IMG/VR virus record: IMGVR_UViG_3300042863_000196
Location: 1-21,939 of that record
From: a virus
DNA length: 21,939 bases
Strand: one strand, 5' to 3'
Numbering within the stretch: position 1 is the first letter of the stretch; every line of letters begins with the position of its first letter. Made by a program: the position numbers and the translations under genes. The notes below the pieces were generated by a model, which was not told where the DNA came from, made no database searches, and was given only the letters and a program-made list of their open reading frames with translations. This document shows, one piece after another, positions 7,901 to 15,555 of this stretch.

Positions 7901-10827
7901 TGTATGGCAAAGCACGATCAACTAGAGTTCTTCTTGAAGAAGCAGGAGATCTCTGGCGTACAGCGCAGTTGGTGGGTCGTTTTGCCTATATCATGCGTAA
8001 CGTAGGAGAAATGCAAATGCGCCAGTTCCTATCTGGCCATAACAGTTTATTTAACAACCCTATTGGTTTCATATCTATGATGATTGCCAACCCAGAAGGT
8101 AACTGGGCTCAAAGAGCGTTATCAAGCAAGAGCAAACTTGGCGTAAACGCTATGGGTCAGTTCTTTAAGTCTACAGATGCAGAGGTTCAGTTCTCTGAAT
8201 CTATTATTTCTTATCAGGCTATAACACGTCGTGGTAAAGATTCGACTGCAGACTATGGTGCTCCTGGAAGAAAGCCAACAAGTATCTTTAGAACATACAA
8301 TGTTGTAGATTCTACAAGCGAAGACTACTTACAGGGTCTTGCCTGGACAATTAATAACTTCTCATCAGACAAGTTTATTCCAGATGTAATCCGCGTAATG
8401 CAAGCGGGAACACCAGAAGCACAAGTTCAGTATGTTGATGATCTAATTGATACATTCGACGAACCAGGTAATAAGTTAAGAGAGTTCCTATCAGCAATCT
8501 ACAACGACAATGATGGAATGAACGAATTACTTCTTATTAATCCTTTCAAAGAAACTGGACCTGGTGTTGTAAAAGCAAACATCAATAAAGACAACCTCCT
8601 TACTTACCTATTTGATGCAAAGCAACCTAACACAGTTATTGGACAAATTGATCTTCTTGCTGGTCAAGGAGCACAAAGAGATCTAGTTCTTTCTATCCTA
8701 CGTGATGGAGAGGCGGCTGTTACAGTGGGTGGCAAGTTAGTTACCATAAGACCACCATACGCTCGAAGAGGTTTGACATCAGAGCAAGTCATTGCTGCGG
8801 AAAAGAACTTTGAAAAGCAAGTTGCTGCAATCTTTCAGCCAGCGCAGATGGTTGGTTCACGTGTACGCGTGTACAACGAGAAGGTAGTCTTTGAAGGCAC
8901 TACGTCGGCAGCAAAGCAATTTACAGAATGGTTCTTTGGTCTAGCGGCAAGAATGGAAAGTAAATTTAACTTTGGGCCTGAGTTTCAGGCTAGTTACTGG
9001 GACTTTGCAGCCTCACATGCAGATATGCTCAGCACGGATGATCTGATTACCTTGCGTAACAATGCTAACAAGGCTTTTGCACCTACATCTGAGGGTGGAA
9101 AAAAGATTATTGGTAGAGTTCCAGCACCATTACGCGTTATCAATAATACGCTCAAGCAGCGACTAAAAAACCCTTCTTACGTCCACAAAGGTGGAGCAAC
9201 GCTAACAACAGTCGACTCTCTCGCAGCACAGCAGGCATCTAAGCATGTAGAAGGCTTGTTCTATAACGCTGCTAAGCAGAAACAGTGGGCTAACGCAGCC
9301 CGTCTAGTAGCACCGTTTGCTCAGGCTCACTACAACACCATCGGCAAGTGGGGAGAACTTATGTTCTCTAACCCAGTTCCTATAATTAAGTTTGCTAAAG
9401 CGTTTGACGCTCTTACAAAAGAAGGCTCAAACGTAATCTACGATATTACTGGTATGACCTATGATGATAACCAAGGATTCCTTTACAAAGATGAAATGTC
9501 TGAGGATCTAAAGTTTAAGATGCCTCTTGTTGGTAATTTTCTTGGTGCTCTTGCTGGTAGAAACATTAATGCAAAAGATGCTCTGCAAATAACTGCACCA
9601 GTACAGTCTTTGAACCTTGCATTTGGTTCTGTTAGCCCTATATCTCCTGGTATGGGACCTGCTATGGTTGCTGCGTATACGCTAAGTGGACGCGATAATG
9701 CATTTGGTCCAGTAGATGATCTTCTTAGAGATATTGTTACACCATTTGGTGAGCCTAAAACTGCAACAGATATTATATTTCCAGCGTGGGCAAAGAAAAT
9801 TACTAACGCTTTCTTTGCTGATAATGCAGCAACACAGCGTGGAGTTAAAGACTTTGCTTCGTATTTAGCGTCTACTGGTGACTATGGTGATAACCCATTT
9901 GCTAGTGATGAAGCAAGAAATCAATTATTTAGCGACGCAGAAAAAATGGCTAAGTGGGCAAATGTTGTGGGTGCTCTATTCCAGAGTATCTCTCCAGCAA
10001 CTCCTATACAAGAAGTTTTGCTGAGTATTAAGAACCCTAATAATAAGCAAAACTTTATGACTATGGCTATGCTTTATAAAGAGTGGGATACACTCAAGAA
10101 CCGTCATCCTGGAGATAATGCAACAGCAGCGGCTAAGTTTGCTGAGAAGTTTGGTCATAAGAACATCCTAGTTGCTATCAGCAACACCACACCAGGAACC
10201 TCTGGTACTGCAGATGCATGGACATTCTTGAATAACAACCCAGATGCTGTGAGCAAGTATGCCACTCCATCTGGAGATGTTATTCCTTACTTCTTCCCTG
10301 GCGGAGAGTATGCAATTAAGTATACTAACTGGCAGAAAAAGATGGGTGCTCGTCGTCAGATGTCCACCGCAGAGATAGCACAAGAGGCAGAAGGCATGGT
10401 TTACGCCATGCTCAAGGGCCAACTTGCTGAGCAACAGATCGCTGGTCGTTACACTGATTTCTGGTATAACGAGCAGATTGCTATCCTTAACAAGCAGTTT
10501 GGTGGCGCTAAGCCAGTAGATGCAATTGTAACTGGTATCCAGGACGAGAAGATAGCAACAGTTGGTCGGGCAATTGAAGACCCAATATTCCAATCATCTT
10601 CCATTTACGAAGAAACGGTTACATTCTACAAGCAGTTTGATGAGTTTAGAAAAGTTCTTAATGATCTAAAGGTTTCAAACTATGCAGAACTATCATCTAA
10701 GGGCGGAGTTCCAACACTTATGCGTGATGAACTTGTTGCTTTAGGAGAAACATTAATGACTAACAACCCTGAATTCTCCCGTATGTACTACGGTGTATTT
10801 GCAGGTATATTAAGAGAGGCTAAATAA
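4996..10827 (+). CDS. Giant 1943-residue virion protein (probable internal or ejected protein)
   Basis: This uninterrupted gene fills a quarter of the window. I recognise no enzymatic motif: no transglycosylase, peptidase or RNA-polymerase signature is evident. Visible features are an N-terminal helical segment (residues 1-60), a lysine/glutamate-rich probable coiled coil at about 292-338, a second at about 599-635, a glycine run at about 919 (NGGGG), and a hydrophobic glycine/proline-rich stretch at about 1510-1565 that could insert in a membrane, though no clear transmembrane helix stands out. Very large proteins in phage head-tail modules are often packaged in the head and ejected with the DNA, as T7 gp16 or the N4 virion polymerase. 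That, or a tape-measure-like role, are the main options. It overlaps both neighbours through TAATG, so it is co-translated with them. Confidence 0.9.
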   Translation: MADNLQAILEARKNSYQTMMRYSMNSLSPDALTNFNTITQKYPGMSNDLVVSMVRQGLTADTPGINKITTIDGIAALKADAFNVDKIKKSVEPDRGFLGTIQAGLKEGIYDPFKGLTRGLFATLRLPYDALTLTTRNALALYRGEDISAGEMLQGAWSEATAFGSLIRNFSNQGSGFFVGPKTKAGKAQIKAMGKYGQINGQSYTIGRHIFNGVGMNPEENAYKVLSGIVDATLNVGLDPSIWFGPGAVGKILTQGKKATTLASDVMQYNKIGMTQLEREAAELLEKEGKIVTDKITKKISSPYKRVAKDVKKKEDEIIAIEKKIVDTQIRTARKLLNFETLNAARWTSLPADDVSKQALSDKSISEWFVANPKTQTGELSDAMSLLSADMKNTGGFFDGYILLDEIPQYGKVSAGAHYLDEYAVTANDADKFNLLDLADDFTKADEATRAAEGLRRAQLADRLDALGKNAADPEFRVYNELATRLRDEAAALDGFTGSLFVVGDELAAGKSLGALLGEISALKNPAVMSKVSELVEDIWKVDGFTNIRSIYGGTGGVAITNTARIAATRAEIGIAASEFADPTNLGPNVLRLLQSLKKPQDELAVRQNEFDDLLNRQLDLEDKEKWFSLLREKANGDPDILRELIADPKAKGLKDLLKLEAELAEKSVYRESILASAGLTDGFMGNVLDTPNMTEAVKFMLGRQFKVVAEIVAGEKDVVKLRNLFRRKLDDRVIKELSLATTVDDVYRILLNQVNSGADLLAVKKAVGTGLKIAANPVARLVPGVNLNAIRMSEKVNQAFGRFYVRSTALNLNDLTALNTGVEDWMSSILTVSRFGGMISKATRERVIADTQRAIFAAETPAERAAAVHNGVGKLLDEVASAIGADKEGIAKLKESIKISGRDDVLVSNYSLEQALANGGGGVIEAGGKTVRLTKGMLESQLVRDVLNLPDSRAVTKSLMDFKTNVPLYGKARSTRVLLEEAGDLWRTAQLVGRFAYIMRNVGEMQMRQFLSGHNSLFNNPIGFISMMIANPEGNWAQRALSSKSKLGVNAMGQFFKSTDAEVQFSESIISYQAITRRGKDSTADYGAPGRKPTSIFRTYNVVDSTSEDYLQGLAWTINNFSSDKFIPDVIRVMQAGTPEAQVQYVDDLIDTFDEPGNKLREFLSAIYNDNDGMNELLLINPFKETGPGVVKANINKDNLLTYLFDAKQPNTVIGQIDLLAGQGAQRDLVLSILRDGEAAVTVGGKLVTIRPPYARRGLTSEQVIAAEKNFEKQVAAIFQPAQMVGSRVRVYNEKVVFEGTTSAAKQFTEWFFGLAARMESKFNFGPEFQASYWDFAASHADMLSTDDLITLRNNANKAFAPTSEGGKKIIGRVPAPLRVINNTLKQRLKNPSYVHKGGATLTTVDSLAAQQASKHVEGLFYNAAKQKQWANAARLVAPFAQAHYNTIGKWGELMFSNPVPIIKFAKAFDALTKEGSNVIYDITGMTYDDNQGFLYKDEMSEDLKFKMPLVGNFLGALAGRNINAKDALQITAPVQSLNLAFGSVSPISPGMGPAMVAAYTLSGRDNAFGPVDDLLRDIVTPFGEPKTATDIIFPAWAKKITNAFFADNAATQRGVKDFASYLASTGDYGDNPFASDEARNQLFSDAEKMAKWANVVGALFQSISPATPIQEVLLSIKNPNNKQNFMTMAMLYKEWDTLKNRHPGDNATAAAKFAEKFGHKNILVAISNTTPGTSGTADAWTFLNNNPDAVSKYATPSGDVIPYFFPGGEYAIKYTNWQKKMGARRQMSTAEIAQEAEGMVYAMLKGQLAEQQIAGRYTDFWYNEQIAILNKQFGGAKPVDAIVTGIQDEKIATVGRAIEDPIFQSSSIYEETVTFYKQFDEFRKVLNDLKVSNYAELSSKGGVPTLMRDELVALGETLMTNNPEFSRMYYGVFAGILREAK

Positions 10828-12095
10828 TGCCAGTAACTCAAGATCAAGCCGCAAAAATCCTTGGTATATATAGCGATCCAACAAATCCTTTTGTATTATT
10901 TGCTCAAACAACTGATCCAGTAAGAAAAGCAGGATATCTTATGGATGTCCAAAGATTCATGGGTGCAGATTTTGCTGAGATGCAAGCATTGCTCCGTAAG
11001 TCTGGATTAAGCAAATCATCAACTCCTCTAGGAGTTGGGGTAATTGGACTGGATGAGTCTGCTGCTATTGAGAAGATTATTCTTGCTTCTATATCAAGCC
11101 AACTGCCTCCACTTGACTTTCTAAAAGCATACAACAGTACTGTTAAGGGTCCTGCTGGACCTAAGCAGCCAGATACAACCACAAGATATACCAAGCAGAT
11201 CCAAACAGCACTTCAATTCAAAGATCTTGGCGATGCTCGTCAGTATTATAACAATGCTTACTTTACAGCATTTGGTCAATTCCCAGCCCCAGAACTAGAC
11301 AAGAAGTTCCAGGATTCATGGAATACACAGGTTAAGCAACAGAATCAACCTACAACTACTTCTGGCAAAACAGAGTTTGCTCCAATCTATGACACTAAGA
11401 GTAAGCCAGTTATTGACCCTAAGACCAAGAAGCAAAAGGTTGATCAGTTTGGCAATAAAGAATTCTCTAGTATTAAAACTGTTAATGGTGTCAAGCAGTA
11501 TAAAACTGTAACAACTGGAACATCCACCGCACAGGGTGAAGGATTCACAGCCGAAGAACAGACACAGTTCCTTTCTGACTTTCTTGTAGAGAACTTCCCA
11601 GAAGAACAGTGGAATGTAGATGACATTGGTGGTTCTGCAAAAACCATTTACGATACAATTAAGGCATATCACACAGGTAACTATGATGTTGCCCCTGACT
11701 TTGCAACAGTTTCTCCGCTCATCAAAAACCTTCTTTCTAATCCTGATGAAAAGGTTCAGAGCGAACTCTACAATCAGTACATAGCAGAGATTCAGGCCAA
11801 GTCTGGTGGCCGTTTTATGGCTATTAAGAACTCCCTCAAGCCAGGTGAAACAGCAAGTAAGTATGTTGCTCCAGTCTTAGAGCAGTTGTCTGCCGGTCTT
11901 GAGACTAACATCGGAATCAAAGATCCTCTTGCAGTGCAGGTTCTTAACTTCAAAGATGATAGTGGTGAGTACAGAATACCAAACGATTTCGAGATGCAAC
12001 AGATTATAAGGAACGATAAGCGTTACGAATCTACATCAGCATCAATTAATACAGCAGTTAATATGGCTCAATCACTAAAGAATGCACTGGGGTAA
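10827..12095 (+). CDS. Hypothetical virion-module protein, 422 aa
   Basis: This protein is not recognised. It is soluble-looking and rich in lysine, glutamine and threonine. The first 100 residues look helical (QDQAAKILGIYSDPTNPF, then a leucine-rich segment). Residues of about 175-230 form a low-complexity Thr/Lys/Gln region, and the C-terminal third is again helical, ending in AQSLKNALG. There is no signal peptide or membrane span. It starts inside the TAATG at the end of the giant gene and ends two bases before the next gene, so the three are probably made in fixed ratio and may act together, for example as internal core or ejection proteins. That is inferred from layout only. Confidence 0.85.
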   Translation: MPVTQDQAAKILGIYSDPTNPFVLFAQTTDPVRKAGYLMDVQRFMGADFAEMQALLRKSGLSKSSTPLGVGVIGLDESAAIEKIILASISSQLPPLDFLKAYNSTVKGPAGPKQPDTTTRYTKQIQTALQFKDLGDARQYYNNAYFTAFGQFPAPELDKKFQDSWNTQVKQQNQPTTTSGKTEFAPIYDTKSKPVIDPKTKKQKVDQFGNKEFSSIKTVNGVKQYKTVTTGTSTAQGEGFTAEEQTQFLSDFLVENFPEEQWNVDDIGGSAKTIYDTIKAYHTGNYDVAPDFATVSPLIKNLLSNPDEKVQSELYNQYIAEIQAKSGGRFMAIKNSLKPGETASKYVAPVLEQLSAGLETNIGIKDPLAVQVLNFKDDSGEYRIPNDFEMQQIIRNDKRYESTSASINTAVNMAQSLKNALG

Positions 12096-12097
12096 TC

Positions 12098-13420
12098 ATG
12101 GCTGTCAACAAAAACACTAAAACCCCACCAAAAGTACAAACCGTAGAAGAAAAATTACTTCCTAAACTTAATGTTCTTTTAGAGAGCATGAAAAAGAATC
12201 TTGCTGATATATACATTTCGCAGGGTCTAAATGCTGATGGAACTAAAAAGCCAGAACCAGTTGTTACCAGAACTCAGAAAATGCAAGAAGCACGTGCTTT
12301 AGCAGCAGGATTGACACTTGAAGAAGCCATAGGCAACCCTATATTTAATAAGGCAGTAGAGCCAACAGCACCTGCAGGATTCCGTTATGCATGGATCGGT
12401 GGCACTGAAACTGGACAGTGGAGACTGTATGCGAACACAGGTGGCACAGGAGTAAGTGCAAGCGGATCCAATGTTGGTGATACTCCAACTGGCACACCAT
12501 CTACAAGCGTAGATGTTCTAAAGGCGTTACTCAAGGCCCAAGGATTATCATCAAAGATACTTGATTCATCAACAACATATCTTAACTCTTTGCTCAAAGA
12601 AAACATTGACTACGATAATGCTATTGCCATATTCCTAAATACTAAAGAATACACACTCAAGAATGGAACAAAGTTAACATCACCATTCTACTCAGAGTAT
12701 GGATATCTCAATGAGGGTCTTGCTACCCCTAAAGAAGCAAGCGAACTATTTAACGCTGTTGAAGGCTATAAGGGTATTCAACAGAAGTATGGTCTGAGCG
12801 ATAAATACCTAAGCACAGACTCACTTAAGAACTATGTTAAGAATAACGTCACAGTCCTTGATCTTGATGAACGTGCTAATGCTGCACGTTTGGCTGCTAT
12901 TCAAGCAGATCCAGCAAAGACAGACGCTCTTATTAAGTTAGGTTACATTGCCACTAAGGAAGGTCTACAAGACTTCTATCTTGATTCAAAGATCGGCAAA
13001 GAACAGTTAGAGATCAACAGAAATACTGGAGCATTTGTAGCCGAGGCTATTCGTCGCGCTGGTACTGGTATCTCAACAGCCCCTGGTCAGATCGAAGGCA
13101 TGAAGGCTCTTGCTGCAACTCTTACAAGTAAGGGTTACACAGAGGCTCAGATCGCTCAACTTGCAACTACTGGATTTGAAGAGATCGGAAAGACTCTTGA
13201 GCCACTGATTAAACTAGAGAATATCTATGGAAACGAAGCAAACAAGGAAGCCATCCAAAAGGATCTACAAACAGAAGAGTTCCTAGGAATGGCATCTGAA
13301 CTGCGTAAGCGCCGTAAAGAGCAAGAAGAACTTGCCTTCCAGCGCAGGTCAGGCACTATTGGTGCTAACCGCGCTTCGGGTGGTTCTCTAGGTACACGTT
13401 CCACACTCGGAACAATATAA
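12098..13420 (+). CDS. Hypothetical virion-module protein, 440 aa, with basic helical C-terminus
   Basis: This protein is not recognised. The N-terminal 60 residues are lysine-rich and helical. Residues of about 84-130 hold a glycine/threonine-rich linker after a small motif (PAGFRYAWIGGTETGQWRLY). The rest is helical up to a strongly charged segment around 395-425 (LRKRRKEQEELAFQRR), then a Gly/Ser tail. The motif AGFRYAWIGG...W could be a small beta hairpin. It is the last gene before the 115-base structured gap and so may end the first transcriptional block. The start sits in GTAATCATGGC, a junction that recurs twice in the basic-protein island. A minor head or core role is inferred from position. 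Confidence 0.85.
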   Translation: MAVNKNTKTPPKVQTVEEKLLPKLNVLLESMKKNLADIYISQGLNADGTKKPEPVVTRTQKMQEARALAAGLTLEEAIGNPIFNKAVEPTAPAGFRYAWIGGTETGQWRLYANTGGTGVSASGSNVGDTPTGTPSTSVDVLKALLKAQGLSSKILDSSTTYLNSLLKENIDYDNAIAIFLNTKEYTLKNGTKLTSPFYSEYGYLNEGLATPKEASELFNAVEGYKGIQQKYGLSDKYLSTDSLKNYVKNNVTVLDLDERANAARLAAIQADPAKTDALIKLGYIATKEGLQDFYLDSKIGKEQLEINRNTGAFVAEAIRRAGTGISTAPGQIEGMKALAATLTSKGYTEAQIAQLATTGFEEIGKTLEPLIKLENIYGNEANKEAIQKDLQTEEFLGMASELRKRRKEQEELAFQRRSGTIGANRASGGSLGTRSTLGTI

Positions 13421-13427
13421 AAGAATT

Positions 13428-13468
13428 CCATTGGACCTATCGGCCCCAATGGTGTATAAGACCGATAG
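13428..13468 (+). promoter_or_regulatory. Candidate H-type RNA pseudoknot in the leader of the scaffold-capsid genes
   Basis: Stem 1 is CCATTGG (13428-13434) with CCAATGG (13446-13452). Its loop carries CTATCGG (13437-13443), which pairs perfectly with CCGATAG (13462-13468) downstream of the stem. Two perfect 7-bp stems are linked by loops of 2, 2 and 9 nt, dimensions suited to a classical H-type pseudoknot. It lies in the 115-base gap between two structural genes, about 70 bases before the scaffold start. Possible roles are mRNA stabilisation, translational control or processing. A promoter-like sequence overlaps it, so it may be present only in read-through transcripts. Confidence 0.55.
13431..13460 (+). 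promoter_or_regulatory. Possible sigma70-like promoter for the scaffold-capsid block
   Basis: TTGGAC (13431-13436) and TATAAG (13455-13460) are 18 bases apart. The -10 hexamer matches TATAAT at five of six positions and the -35 matches in its TTG. The gap is the only place between 693 and 15236 with room for a promoter. It competes with the pseudoknot reading of the same bases. Confidence 0.3.
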
Positions 13469-13479
13469 TACGAGCCAAC

Positions 13480-13503
13480 TTGGATCCTCTTCCAATCTTG
13501 AGG
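13480..13503 (+). other. Second, weaker hairpin or pseudoknot
   Basis: TTGGA (13480-13484) pairs with TCCAA (13491-13495) around a 6-nt loop, and CCTC in that loop (13486-13489) can pair with GAGG (13500-13503). GTACG (13468-13472) and CGTAC (13504-13508) could bracket it. With 4-5 bp stems this is weak alone, but it adds to the structure of the same leader. Confidence 0.3.
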
Positions 13504-13535
13504 CGTACGACAACTACTAACAGAGAGAGGTTGCT

Positions 13536-14015
13536 ATGAGCAACAACCGCGACAACATCAACTGGGATATCGAAGACGAAGATGACGAGGATTATACCCC
13601 GACATACGACAACGATACGGATCTAGTAAAGAAACTCCGCAAAGCGCTAAAGGCCGAGCAACGCAGAGCAAAAGAACTAGAGACCAACCTAGGAGAACTG
13701 AGTAAGACTCAGAAAGAGCGGATTCTAAAAGATGTTTTTACATCCCGTGGAGTCAACGCAAAGATAGCAGCATTTGTTCCAAATGACATCGAAGCAACAG
13801 AGGAAGCAATTTCCTCATGGATCGACGAGTATGCCGACGTGTTCGGTATTCAACAGGATTCTCCAAAGGTATCTAAAGAAGATATCGCTTCAATGCAGAA
13901 GATGAACAATCTGCTAACTAATGCAGAAGCACCAGGGGCCTCAGATGATATTGCAAATCGACTATCGAATGCATCTTCCGAGGAAGAAATTTTAACAATT
14001 CTCAGCGGTCAATAA
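13536..14015 (+). CDS. Scaffold-like assembly protein
   Basis: This 159-residue acidic protein directly precedes the capsid gene, the normal place for the scaffold that templates prohead assembly and is then lost. Residues 1-30 are very acidic (DIEDEDDEDY). About 30-68 are a charged coiled coil (KKLRKALKAEQRRAKELE, then LGELSKTQKERI). About 70-110 read LKDVFTSRGVNAKIAAFVP, then an acidic segment ending in DEYADVFG, a pattern I associate with scaffold-like proteins of actinophages. The C-terminus is Asn/Ser/Glu-rich. GAGAGG lies five bases before ATG. It is shorter than many scaffolds but plausible; a capsid-associated chaperone is the alternative. Confidence 0.75.
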   Translation: MSNNRDNINWDIEDEDDEDYTPTYDNDTDLVKKLRKALKAEQRRAKELETNLGELSKTQKERILKDVFTSRGVNAKIAAFVPNDIEATEEAISSWIDEYADVFGIQQDSPKVSKEDIASMQKMNNLLTNAEAPGASDDIANRLSNASSEEEILTILSGQ

Positions 14016-14032
14016 ACCGCAAACTAACCAGA

Positions 14033-14038
14033 AAGGAG
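14033..14038 (+). promoter_or_regulatory. Strong ribosome-binding site of the capsid gene
   Basis: AAGGAG, within GAAAGGAGATATCAG, lies ten bases before the ATG at 14049. It is among the best Shine-Dalgarno matches in the window and resembles the leader of T7 gene 10, as expected for the most abundant virion protein. Confidence 0.7.
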
Positions 14039-14048
14039 ATATCAGCCC

Positions 14049-15236
14049 ATGGCCGATGTCTTTACAAATTCCACGTCTGGGTTAGGTTCCAATCTTGTAA
14101 CTATGGCGTACGACAAGTTGATCGAACTCAACTTGCGTTCAACACCACAGTTCCGCGCAATCGCAGACAAGAAGATCGGAAACCCAACTCACGACGGTTC
14201 TTCAATCCGTTTCCAGTTCTACAACGATATTGCTGACACCACAATCGCTGGTGCAACACTCGCTGAAACTGTAGATCCAGATGCAGTAGCAATGCCAGCA
14301 ACTACAACCCTAGATGTCGCACAGACAGAACTAGGTCGCGTAGTTATCCCAACACGTAAGTTGTCACTTATGTCTCTCTCAGATGTTGATCCATGGATTG
14401 CTAACGCAGTTGCGTTCAACATGGCAACAACACTAGATAACGGTATCTCTGCCATCCTAGATGCAGGTACAAACGTTATCCGTGAATCTGGTGGAGCACT
14501 TTCAACAACTGCTGCTAAGTCAACAATTGACACAACAGATACATTCAAGGGACGCGACGTACGCTACGCAGTAACTAAGTTACGCGCTGCAAATGTTGTC
14601 CCACGTGGCGGAATGTATGTTTCATACATCCACCCAGAAGTTTCACACGATCTCCGCACAGAGACAGGAAACAACATCTGGCGTACACCACATGAGTACC
14701 AGAACGTCGGCCCACTCCTTGCAGGAGAACTCGGCGCATGGGAAGGTGTCCGTTTCATCGAGACACCACGCATGACAAACACAGTATCAGGTAAGGCACT
14801 AACAGCACTCGCAACTGCTCCAGCAGTAAGCGGAGTCTCAGGTGAGTTCACAATCGTTGCAGCAAACGCTGCATTCGGTGGTCTTGCTGAGGTTGGAGAT
14901 GCAATCTCTGGAACTAACGTAGGTTCTGGTGCTTTGATTACAGCAATCTCAGTTGGCGCAACAAACACTACATTCACAGTGTCTGTCGCTAACTCAGGAA
15001 CTGTTGGAACAAACACACTTACAGTTACTCCAAAGGCACGTGTTTACAACACCTACGTACTCGGACAGCAAGCACTTGCTGAGGCAGTATGGAAGGAACC
15101 AGGCATTGAGTTTGGTAACGTTGTAGACAAGTTGAACCGCTTCCGCCCAGTCGGCTGGCACGGTATCATCAACTGGTCAATCTACCGTCAAGAGGCGCTA
15201 TACCGCATCGAGACTGCTTCATCAGTTCGTCCATAA
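14049..15236 (+). CDS. Major capsid protein, N4 gp56-like, with extra beta domain
   Basis: This 395-residue protein forms the icosahedral shell. The family is suggested by residues of about 188-240 (GMYVSYIHPEVSHDLR, then WRTPHEYQNVGPLLAGELGAWEG, then VRFIETPR) and by the C-terminal segment 333-350 (YNTYVLGQQALAEAVWKE), the order expected of N4 gp56-type HK97-fold capsid proteins. Between the two, about 248-327 form a Gly/Ala/Thr/Val-rich beta segment (GDAISGTNVGSGALITAIS, then NTTFTVSV) like small Ig-like or tail-fibre modules, which may project from the capsid surface as a built-in decoration. Most asparagine and tyrosine codons end in C, consistent with high expression. It follows the scaffold by 33 bases and is followed by a strong hairpin. 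Confidence 0.9.
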   Translation: MADVFTNSTSGLGSNLVTMAYDKLIELNLRSTPQFRAIADKKIGNPTHDGSSIRFQFYNDIADTTIAGATLAETVDPDAVAMPATTTLDVAQTELGRVVIPTRKLSLMSLSDVDPWIANAVAFNMATTLDNGISAILDAGTNVIRESGGALSTTAAKSTIDTTDTFKGRDVRYAVTKLRAANVVPRGGMYVSYIHPEVSHDLRTETGNNIWRTPHEYQNVGPLLAGELGAWEGVRFIETPRMTNTVSGKALTALATAPAVSGVSGEFTIVAANAAFGGLAEVGDAISGTNVGSGALITAISVGATNTTFTVSVANSGTVGTNTLTVTPKARVYNTYVLGQQALAEAVWKEPGIEFGNVVDKLNRFRPVGWHGIINWSIYRQEALYRIETASSVRP

Positions 15237-15252
15237 TCTAAGTAATTAGACG

Positions 15253-15280
15253 GGTGGGTAGGGGGCAACCCCTACTCATC
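15253..15280 (+). other. 12-bp hairpin with GCAA (GNRA) tetraloop after the capsid gene
   Basis: GGTGGGTAGGGG (15253-15264) pairs with CCCCTACTCATC (15269-15280), with two G-U wobbles, around the loop GCAA. There is no T-run after it (AGTAAAACGG follows), so it is not a standard intrinsic terminator. A GNRA-capped stem just 3' of the most expressed gene would suit a barrier to 3' exonucleases or a processing site. The wobbles and GNRA loop favour the + strand RNA. Confidence 0.7.
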
Positions 15281-15303
15281 AGTAAAACGGCTTAGGAGGC
15301 TAT

Positions 15304-15555
15304 ATGACATACAGATTCACAACTCCAACAGTGAGTGAAGGTCCATTAGGGGAAGGCCCACTATTTAGCCGTTACCGCCTTACAAGAGGCGTTAGCGTCA
15401 TTAAAATTGATGGGGAATATTATGAGTTGCGAAACCCTTCTACTGAGGAGATAGCAGAGGCGCAAGCCTTCTATCTGGGTGGTATCACCTATGACGTGAC
15501 AGAAGAAGAAAAGGCTGGCCTAGAGGCAGCAGGATACACAGTGGAGACAGTATGA
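15304..15555 (+). CDS. Small acidic protein next to capsid, unknown function
   Basis: This 83-residue acidic protein has AGGAGG four bases before its ATG. It contains FSRYRLTRGVSVIKIDGEYY followed by a helical, glutamate-rich second half. Short proteins of this style (basic-aromatic beta hairpin plus acidic helix) are often found beside capsid genes of actinophages, but no function can be assigned. It is the only complete gene in the window ending in TGA, which overlaps the next ATG in ATGA, so the two are translationally coupled. A minor head protein or head-completion factor is possible. Confidence 0.85.
   Translation: MTYRFTTPTVSEGPLGEGPLFSRYRLTRGVSVIKIDGEYYELRNPSTEEIAEAQAFYLGGITYDVTEEEKAGLEAAGYTVETV

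Noticed and set aside
10168-10593. 141-codon frame on the - strand inside the giant gene
   Set aside because: It is a shadow of the well-supported + strand gene; it has no start signal and an implausible protein composition.
4996-10827. Virion RNA polymerase, lytic transglycosylase or peptidase domain in the giant protein
   Set aside because: None of the signature motifs could be seen, so the protein is left without an enzymatic function.
15253-15280. Rho-independent terminator after the capsid gene
   Set aside because: The stem is strong but no T-run follows, and the next gene starts only 23 bases later with its own ribosome-binding site.
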